From contig SCTU01000268.1 of assembly GCA_004297315.1 (NCBI GenBank), positions 1 through 11,779 on the forward strand: a stretch of DNA of 11,779 nt, given 5' to 3'. Made by a program: the position numbers and the translations under genes. Below, in pieces: positions 6,069 through 11,779 of the stretch (the first letter of the stretch is position 1; every line of letters starts with the position of its first letter). Below the pieces are notes generated by a model, which saw only the letters and a list, made by a program, of their open reading frames with translations, searched no databases and was not told where the DNA came from. The DNA is from Dehalococcoidia bacterium. Lineage in GTDB: Bacteria > Chloroflexota > Dehalococcoidia > UBA2979.

Positions 6069-7085
6069 CTAGACCTCGATCCGCACCAACTTGCGGATGA
6101 TCGCGAACCCGACCAGGTCGAGTGTGATGGCAATACCGAGGATGGCCCGACCGGCGGGATGGGTGAACAGCAGGCCGTACGTCTCGGGCACCATCAGCGT
6201 CAGGATCGCGATGATCGCGAGCGGGAATGCACCGACGAAGAAGGCCGAGAACCTCTCCTTCGAGGTGATCGCACGCACCTCGCGTAGGAACGACTGGCGC
6301 TCGCGGATCGTCGAGGCGACACCGTTCAGCAGTTCAGCCAGGTTGCCGCCGCTGTGCCGCTGAATCGCAATCGCGCTCGCCACCATCTCGAAGTCCCGGC
6401 TCTTCAGGCGAATATTCAGTTCTTCCAATGCCTCGTCGATGTCGCCACCGAGCCGGATGGCGTCCAGGAGGCGCTGCAACTCGGTCGAGAGCGGAGGGTC
6501 GAGTTCTGCCGTGGTCGCGGTAAGCGCCTGGGCGTACCCGTATCCGGACTGAAGCATGGAGCCCATTACGTCACAGAGTTCGACGAGTTGCGTCTCGATC
6601 TGCTCGTGCCGGCGGCGTCGGCGGGAGCCGAGCATTATCGGCGGGACGATGAAACCAACGCCCGCGCCCACGAACAGGAAAAACCCATGCGCAAGCGTCC
6701 CGCCGGTACGGTCGGCGATCAGTGTGCCAAGGGCGACCGCGAGCGCCACCGCGACGCCTCGCAGCACCAGGTATTCGCCCACGCGGAGCGGAATGCCAGC
6801 CTGGTCAAGTTCCTGCCGGGTGGCGTCCACCCAGAACCGACCCCGGAACAGCCCCTCGACGAGAGGGATCCGTGACGCGCGCCGATCGTGGAAGGGACTG
6901 ATCGTCCGCGTGTACGGGCGGCCGCTCGTCTGGATCGCGCTGACCCGGCCGGAGACGCGAGCCCGAGTGGGCGATCGGAACGTCGCGAGCGCGACCGAAA
7001 GCAGCATCACGGTGAGGCCGGCCCCCATCGAGACAATCGCAGGCGCGACGCTGTAGGTGCGGAGGAATGTCCCGAGGTCCGTCAT
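6069..7085 (-). CDS. tadB: Tad pilus inner-membrane platform protein TadB
   Basis: TadB is the second GspF-family platform protein and is thought to pair with TadC. The 338-residue protein has membrane segments at about 15-36, 105-125, 133-153, 280-300 and 314-332. Its T2SSF domain runs from about 168 to 295 (ETQLVELCDVMGSMLQSGYG, then AIQRHSGGNLAELLNGVASTIRER in the second repeat). The HSGGNLAELL segment is typical of TadB rather than TadC. The start codon overlaps the stop of cpaF by four bases (ATGA arrangement), with a strong GGGAGGGGG ribosome site inside the end of cpaF. Such overlap indicates translational coupling of ATPase and platform. Confidence 0.94.
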   Translation of the reverse strand: MTDLGTFLRTYSVAPAIVSMGAGLTVMLLSVALATFRSPTRARVSGRVSAIQTSGRPYTRTISPFHDRRASRIPLVEGLFRGRFWVDATRQELDQAGIPLRVGEYLVLRGVAVALAVALGTLIADRTGGTLAHGFFLFVGAGVGFIVPPIMLGSRRRRRHEQIETQLVELCDVMGSMLQSGYGYAQALTATTAELDPPLSTELQRLLDAIRLGGDIDEALEELNIRLKSRDFEMVASAIAIQRHSGGNLAELLNGVASTIRERQSFLREVRAITSKERFSAFFVGAFPLAIIAILTLMVPETYGLLFTHPAGRAILGIAITLDLVGFAIIRKLVRIEV

Positions 7086-8410
7086 CGCACGGCCCCCTCC
7101 CGCGGAATGCTCAGCCAGGACTCGCTGACACCGTACCGGCTGAAGTTGTCCGCAAACCGAGGCCGGATTCCCGTGGGCATCAGCTGGCCCTCGGTCTTCC
7201 CTTCCTGGTTCAGGCGCTGTCCCTCGAAGCGGTAGATGTCCTGGAGCGTGATCACCTCGCCCTCCATCCCCGCAACCTCCGTCACATGCGTGATGCGGCG
7301 CGTGCCGTCTGTCAGGCGCGCGATCTGGATGATGAGGTGGAAGGCGGAGGCCATCTGTTCGCGGATGGAGTGGGGCGGCAGTTCGAAACCGGCCATCATG
7401 ACCATGTTCTCGATCCGGGAGAGCGCGTCGCGGGGCGAGTTGGCGTGCACGGTGGTGACGGACCCCTCGTGTCCGGTGTTCATCGCCTGCAGCATGTCGA
7501 ATGCCTCAGCCCCTCGGACCTCGCCCACGATGATCCGGTCTGGCCGCATGCGCAGGGCGTTCCGGACGAGGTCGCGCTGCGTCACCGTCGCCTTCGACTC
7601 TCCCGTGGCGGGCCGCGCCTCCAGCGTCACGACGTGGGGCTGCCGCATCTGGATCTCCATCGGGTCCTCGATGGTCACGATCCGTTCCTGCCGCGGGATG
7701 AACGCGGACAGGCCGTTCAGCAACGTGGTCTTACCCGAACCGGTACCGCCGGAGATGACGATGTTGACCTTTGACACCACCGAGGCCCGGATGAAACCCG
7801 CCACCTGCTCCGTGACCGTGCCGATGCGGATCAAGTCCTCGAAGTCGAAGCGGTCACTGCGGAACTTCCGGATGGAGATGGACGGACTCTTCACCGCGAT
7901 CGGGGGGATCACGATGTTCACACGCGAGCCGTCCGGCAGGCGGGCGTCCACCATCGGCGAGGACTCGTCGAGGCGTCGGCCCAGCGGCGCGACAATACGG
8001 TCCGCGATCCGGCGAATGTGTTCGTGATTCCGGAACCGGATCGGACTGGCGTACAGCACACCGGCCCGCTCGTAGAAGACCTCCGTCGGGCCGTTCACCA
8101 TCACCTCGGAGACGTCGGGGTCGTCCAGGAGCGGCTGGATCGGGCCGAAGCCGAGGACCTCGTTGAGGACGGCGCCGGCCACCGCCTGGCGCGTCACACT
8201 CGACGCTCCAGGAGCGATTTCGCGCAGGATGGCGTCGGCTGCGGAGTCGACGATGCTGCGCGCCTCCGCGTCGTCCACTCCTTCCAGTTGTCGGACGTCA
8301 AGGTCCTGCAGGATCCGGTCGTGCACACGCCGGACGAGCTGGTCGTTCTGCCCGTCCTGGGCTGCGCTCACAGGCCGGACGGTCGCGTGCGATCCAAGGG
8401 AGATGGCCAT
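7082..8410 (-). CDS. cpaF: Tad pilus assembly ATPase CpaF/TadA
   Basis: This is the type II/IV secretion-family ATPase that powers pilin polymerisation as a cytoplasmic hexamer. It has 442 residues, normal for CpaF. After a helical N-terminal domain (to about residue 90) comes the PAS-like linker domain (FGPIQPLLDDPDVSEVMVNG) and then the RecA-like core. Key sites are Walker A GGTGSGKTT (221-229, K227), the Asp box IEDPMEI (E248, D249), Walker B IIVGEVRG (E297) and the His box HEGSVTTVHANS (H314, H322). All expected catalytic residues are present. Its ATG lies directly after the tadZ stop with no spacer, and AAGG nine bases upstream is a modest ribosome site. It overlaps tadB by four bases. 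Confidence 0.97.
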   Translation of the reverse strand: MAISLGSHATVRPVSAAQDGQNDQLVRRVHDRILQDLDVRQLEGVDDAEARSIVDSAADAILREIAPGASSVTRQAVAGAVLNEVLGFGPIQPLLDDPDVSEVMVNGPTEVFYERAGVLYASPIRFRNHEHIRRIADRIVAPLGRRLDESSPMVDARLPDGSRVNIVIPPIAVKSPSISIRKFRSDRFDFEDLIRIGTVTEQVAGFIRASVVSKVNIVISGGTGSGKTTLLNGLSAFIPRQERIVTIEDPMEIQMRQPHVVTLEARPATGESKATVTQRDLVRNALRMRPDRIIVGEVRGAEAFDMLQAMNTGHEGSVTTVHANSPRDALSRIENMVMMAGFELPPHSIREQMASAFHLIIQIARLTDGTRRITHVTEVAGMEGEVITLQDIYRFEGQRLNQEGKTEGQLMPTGIRPRFADNFSRYGVSESWLSIPREGAVR

Positions 8411-9625
8411 TTACGCCCGCCTTCCGAGCACCGTCAGTCGTTGCAGAGACTTCATGCCTTTGGACGAGGCCGGGTGGCCCGCGATGCCGGTCACCTGCTC
8501 GGCAAGCTCCATGACCGAGCGGGCGAACCGGCTTCTCGGCTCGCTCAGTACCAGCGGCTTCCCGGTCTGCACGGAGACGCCAACGCGGCTGTCGTACTTG
8601 ATCGTGAGTGACGCCTTGATGTCGCAGGCGCGTTCCACGTCGGCGACGCTCACGGCGGAGGCGCGGGTGTTGTCGTTGATGATCAACCGCACCCGGCTCG
8701 GCGGCATGGCCCATGACTGCAGGATCCGGAGGGCGGTCTTCGTGTCCTTCACGCTCGACACGTCGAGCGAGGTCACGAGGAAGACGATGGCGGCCTCGTT
8801 GAGGGAGGCGGCGACTGCCTCGTTCATCGCCCCGGGGGTGTCGATGATGACGTACTCGTGGGTCTCGGCGAGCACCTGCGCCATTGCGGAGATGTGCTCG
8901 GGCTGGACCGCCCGCCAGTCATTCGGCTCGGAGGCCGCCATCAGCATGTTCACGCCGGACTCGTGGCGCCGCAGGTAACGGCGGATCACCTCGCGGTCGA
9001 TGTCAGGTTCGTCTCGGGCCAGGTCTGCCAGGGAGCGCTCGACGTCCATGTCCATCATGACGGCGACATCACCAAACTGCGCGTCGCCGTCGACCAGCGC
9101 CACCTCCTGGCGCGTGAGTGCGCGGATCGCGATGGCCAGGTTCGTCGCGATTGCCGTCTTGCCGATCCCGCCCTTCGCGCCCGCGATCGTGAAGACGGTC
9201 CCTCGCGCGCTTGCCGAGCTTTGCTCGGACCAGCGTGCGACCTGGCGTTGTTCCTCCTGGGAGAGCACCGTGTGGATCGCCTCGCGCAGTTCTGCCTCGC
9301 GCAGCGGCTTCGAGAGGAGGTCGCGCGCGCCCGCGCGCATCGCCTGCCGCATCAACTGGGCATCGGCGGAAGTGGAGTAGGTGAGGACGGGCGTGTCCGG
9401 CATCTGCTGCTGCAGGGCCTCCAGCGTCGCCAGCGCGCGCGCCGGAGGATCCTCCAACGCGAGCAGGATGACGCTCGGCCTGATCTCCGCGGCCAGGAAC
9501 GTGGCCTCCGTGCCGTAGCTCGCCTCCCCGAGGATTTCCAGGCCGGCCGCCGTTAACGTCTTCGAGACGTCGAGCCGGCTGTCGAGGTTCGGGTCGACAA
9601 CGAGGGTCGAAAGATTCCTAGCCAT
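8411..9625 (-). CDS. tadZ: Pilus localisation protein CpaE/TadZ (pseudo-receiver plus MinD/ParA-type ATPase)
   Basis: TadZ/CpaE proteins place the Tad machine, often at a pole. The 404-residue protein begins with a receiver-like domain (about 1-125), followed by a MinD/ParA ATPase. The receiver keeps D11 and K106, but the position of the phosphorylated aspartate is alanine (A56 in VILLALEDP), so it is probably not phosphorylated; degenerate receivers are known in this family. The ATPase has a deviant Walker A, KGGIGKT (151-157, with K151 and K156), D179/D181 in LVDGDAQFGD, and Walker B VIIDTPG (D262). ATP binding thus looks intact. GGAG seven bases upstream supports the ATG at 9625. It lies 68 bases after the cpaB stop and abuts cpaF. 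Confidence 0.93.
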   Translation of the reverse strand: MARNLSTLVVDPNLDSRLDVSKTLTAAGLEILGEASYGTEATFLAAEIRPSVILLALEDPPARALATLEALQQQMPDTPVLTYSTSADAQLMRQAMRAGARDLLSKPLREAELREAIHTVLSQEEQRQVARWSEQSSASARGTVFTIAGAKGGIGKTAIATNLAIAIRALTRQEVALVDGDAQFGDVAVMMDMDVERSLADLARDEPDIDREVIRRYLRRHESGVNMLMAASEPNDWRAVQPEHISAMAQVLAETHEYVIIDTPGAMNEAVAASLNEAAIVFLVTSLDVSSVKDTKTALRILQSWAMPPSRVRLIINDNTRASAVSVADVERACDIKASLTIKYDSRVGVSVQTGKPLVLSEPRSRFARSVMELAEQVTGIAGHPASSKGMKSLQRLTVLGRRA

Positions 9626-9693
9626 GCGTCTGCTCCGCTTCTCTTGCCGTCCTGAGCATCCGGTACGCCAGAGGCCCCTCGTCTGTCCGCCTG

Positions 9694-10536
9694 TTAGTTG
9701 CGCACCTGGGCGCCGGTCGCCGGTCCCAGCGGCTCAAGCCGCAGCAGTGGTTCGAGCCGCGTTGAGGTCGTGTCGCCGAAGGGCCGGAGCATTAGCCCGA
9801 TGGTCCCTTCCTGCGCGGCGAAGAAGAGCGCCTGTGCCTGGGTCGCGGACACGGCCAGCGTCGCGCTTGCTGCCTTCGGCTGGGCCGCCGCCTCGTCGGG
9901 CCGGAGGGCGGCCGCATCGCTCTGTCCGTCGATCGGCGGCGTCGTGACCTGGCCGATCGCAAGGACCATGACGTCCTGCAGCACCGTGATCACGGTGGGT
10001 TGCTTCTTCTCCTCAGAAGCCACGATGGTCGCGACGGCAGACGGGCCGAAGAGGCGCTGGTAGTCCGTGTGGACCATCACGTCCACCCGGTCCCCCGGCA
10101 CGATCAGGCCGCCGGCGCCGCGCACCTCGTTGATCGACACGGACACGGCGCGCATTCCGGGGGGGACGGCAAACGCGAGGCCTTCGCCCGTGCGGCCTTC
10201 CGCGACCAGCTTGTGCGTGCCCACCTGCTCACCGCTGATCAACGGATATCGAGTGACGCGTCCGACCACGGACGGGATCTCGGCGGCAGTCCCCGGCAGG
10301 TACGCGACCTCGGGGATGTCTCGCACTTCGAGCATCTTCGCGGTGAGTTGCGTGCCCGCGGGCACGTCCGCCACCACCACCACCGCGGGACGGACCGGGC
10401 CGCGTTGCGTCGCCGCCACCTCCTGCTCCGGCGCGACGCCCGCACGCGAGAGCCAGGCGAACGCGGCGGCCGTGGTCGCGATGCCGAGCACGGTGGCGAT
10501 CATGAGCAGCGCGCTCCCTGAAATCAGCCTTTTCAT
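9694..10536 (-). CDS. cpaB: Flp pilus assembly protein CpaB/RcpC
   Basis: CpaB/RcpC is an envelope protein of Tad systems, thought to act with the channel outside the inner membrane. The 280-residue protein has one N-terminal membrane helix (about 7-29), then an SAF domain (about 51-110, with VVADVPAGTQLTAKML and YPLISGEQV), then the RcpC region (about 120-250) with the typical PPGMRAVSVSINEVRGAGGL and VPGDRVDVMV. The tail after residue 200 is Ala- and Pro-rich before LAVSATQAQALFFAAQEGTI, a usual RcpC ending. A strong GGGAGG ribosome site five bases before the ATG suggests high translation. It starts 31 bases after the tadG-like gene, so co-transcription is likely. No outer-membrane secretin (RcpA/CpaC) is in the window; if the host has one membrane, CpaB would act in the cell wall. 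Confidence 0.94.
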   Translation of the reverse strand: MKRLISGSALLMIATVLGIATTAAAFAWLSRAGVAPEQEVAATQRGPVRPAVVVVADVPAGTQLTAKMLEVRDIPEVAYLPGTAAEIPSVVGRVTRYPLISGEQVGTHKLVAEGRTGEGLAFAVPPGMRAVSVSINEVRGAGGLIVPGDRVDVMVHTDYQRLFGPSAVATIVASEEKKQPTVITVLQDVMVLAIGQVTTPPIDGQSDAAALRPDEAAAQPKAASATLAVSATQAQALFFAAQEGTIGLMLRPFGDTTSTRLEPLLRLEPLGPATGAQVRN

Positions 10537-10567
10537 GGTGTCCTCCCTTGTCCGTCCCGGGGCGCCG

Positions 10568-11779
10568 TCAACGCTTCAGGAATATGTCCGTGTCGCCCAG
10601 CATGAGCGGCGTCAGTCCGAGCTTGTTCGCCGGCGACTTCACCTGGTGCACGTATCTCCCGTGGATCGTGAGTACGCCGCTGCCGAGGCTGCTCCACCCG
10701 CAGTCGCGACGGAACTCCTTCTGGCCTGAGTTGCTGATCCTCGTGCAGCCTTCGAGATACATCCGCACGAAGTCCATAATTACGTACTTCTTTGCGGCGG
10801 TCGTGCTCGTGTCGAAGACGTCGTTCACAACGATCAGCACAATGTTTCGCGGGCTGTTCGTCTCACCGTCATAACCGGGACAATTGAGCGGCGTCAGTCC
10901 GCTGGCGGGAGCGTCGGGGCCGGGGTAGGCCCAGACCTCGTAGAAGTCGTCGATGCCGTCACCGAGGCCCGGGATGGGCCCGCGGTTGTCCGACGTGGCG
11001 AGGCCGCCGTGGTGGTAGCCCGGGTAGGCGAGCAGGTAGGAATCGAGTGCGCGCCAGGCGTCCTGCAAGGCCGAGAGCGTCCCGCCGCTGGCGCGATAGG
11101 CCGTGTCGCACGCCCCATCCAGGGCCAGGCGGCCCTTCACGCCGTCGAAGGTCTTGATCTTGGACTCGCCCGTCTTCGCCCAGACCTCGTCGCCGGCGCC
11201 GCACCATCCCTGGATCCCGTAAATCAGGTTGTTCGAAAGGTCGTTCGCGCCGTTTCCGGAACTCGAGCAGTCGACCTCGGTGCCACCGCTCGCATACGGC
11301 ACGCTCAAAGCGCCGACCAGGGAACTGACCGTGTCTCCGATGCGGATTTCGCAGTCGGCGCCCGGGATGGGCTTCTTGTTGGCGTCGAAGCACGTGCCCA
11401 CCAGGCCCTGCGCCGACACGACCAGCGGGAAGACGCCGAAGTACTCCACCGGCACGCCGATGCAGGCCGTGGCAGAAGCGCCCGTACGAAGCCCCAGTCC
11501 GAGGGCGCCCGCCAGGAAGGTTGGCGCCGGGCGCAAGATCGTGACGGTGATCGCGGTCTTCAACGGGTCGTTCGCGCTGTAGCAAGTGTTCGTCGCAGCG
11601 ATGCCGATCTCGTCAGCCGCAAGGTCCCCGCCGTTGCGGACCACCCACTCGCGCGCCGCAGCTTCGGCATCCGCGCCGGTGTCGAGCGTGTCCAGGTGGA
11701 GCCCCAGGGCGCCCGCCATGGCCGCCCGGTCGACAAGGTTCTGCGCGTCGCGCCGATCGTTCAGCACGAGGCCGCCGTC
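10568..11779 (-). CDS. TadE/TadG-like pilus assembly protein, N-terminus cut by window edge
   Basis: The 403 visible residues are open to the right edge, so the start and N-terminal membrane helix are missing. The first visible part, DGGLVLNDRRDAQNLVDRAA followed by MAGAL, is the hallmark segment after the helix in TadE/TadG-like proteins (usually DxGxxxxxRRxxQNAADAAALAGA). Residues about 75-106 (AITVTILRPAPTFLAGALGL onwards) continue the TadG pattern. The remaining 300 residues are exported and carry most of ten cysteines (66, 106, 130, 143, 171, 193, 224, 300, 345, 360), possibly in disulfides. The C-terminal part (NIVLIVVNDVFDT, then VIMDFVRMYLEG and GRYVHQV) resembles the ending of many actinobacterial and Chloroflexota TadG proteins. 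I see no von Willebrand A metal site. The role is presumably as a minor pilin or envelope anchor. A GTG at 11765-11767 is not a likely start because the hallmark begins before it. Confidence 0.82.
   Translation of the reverse strand, partial: DGGLVLNDRRDAQNLVDRAAMAGALGLHLDTLDTGADAEAAAREWVVRNGGDLAADEIGIAATNTCYSANDPLKTAITVTILRPAPTFLAGALGLGLRTGASATACIGVPVEYFGVFPLVVSAQGLVGTCFDANKKPIPGADCEIRIGDTVSSLVGALSVPYASGGTEVDCSSSGNGANDLSNNLIYGIQGWCGAGDEVWAKTGESKIKTFDGVKGRLALDGACDTAYRASGGTLSALQDAWRALDSYLLAYPGYHHGGLATSDNRGPIPGLGDGIDDFYEVWAYPGPDAPASGLTPLNCPGYDGETNSPRNIVLIVVNDVFDTSTTAAKKYVIMDFVRMYLEGCTRISNSGQKEFRRDCGWSSLGSGVLTIHGRYVHQVKSPANKLGLTPLMLGDTDIFLKR

Overview
The window is GC-rich bacterial chromosomal DNA. 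Every gene I can support lies on the minus strand, so transcription runs from right to left. The largest block (about 4220 to the right edge) is a contiguous Tad/Flp-type pilus assembly (type IVc, Flp pilus) operon. In order of transcription it holds a TadG-like pilus-associated protein cut by the window edge, CpaB/RcpC, CpaE/TadZ, the CpaF/TadA secretion ATPase, TadB, TadC, and a prepilin peptidase of the CpaA/TadV type fused to an N-terminal DUF192 domain. Junctions from tadZ to the peptidase gene range from a 4-nt overlap to a 2-nt gap, so these genes are probably translationally coupled. The system would process a pilin at the membrane (A24 peptidase), power its assembly (TadA with platform proteins TadB and TadC), position the machine (TadZ) and guide the fibre across the envelope (CpaB). 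No Flp pilin gene is visible; it probably lies outside the window.

Downstream of the operon is a gene for a 76-residue two-helix membrane protein of unknown function. Its ribosome binding site sits inside a perfect inverted repeat. Then comes a stretch of about 800 bases with no gene. It carries two homologous long stem-loops whose arms differ in sequence but keep pairing, plus smaller hairpins and a dyad near a weak promoter candidate. Next is a long gene for an ECF sigma factor fused to a zinc-binding anti-sigma-like motif, one membrane segment and a long low-complexity tail.

At the left end are a tRNA-Gly gene (anticodon CCC, encoded CCA) and, about 18 bases beyond its 3' end, one end of an IS481-family insertion sequence. 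Its transposase runs to within the last part of the gene at the left edge. Four copies of a 23-base motif lie between the transposase start and the inferred end of the element.

Taxonomy cannot be fixed from sequence reading alone. The gene order, the DUF192 link, the TadG C-terminal pattern and the sigma/anti-sigma fusion fit a high-GC Chloroflexota lineage best, with Actinomycetota as the main alternative. This is inference.
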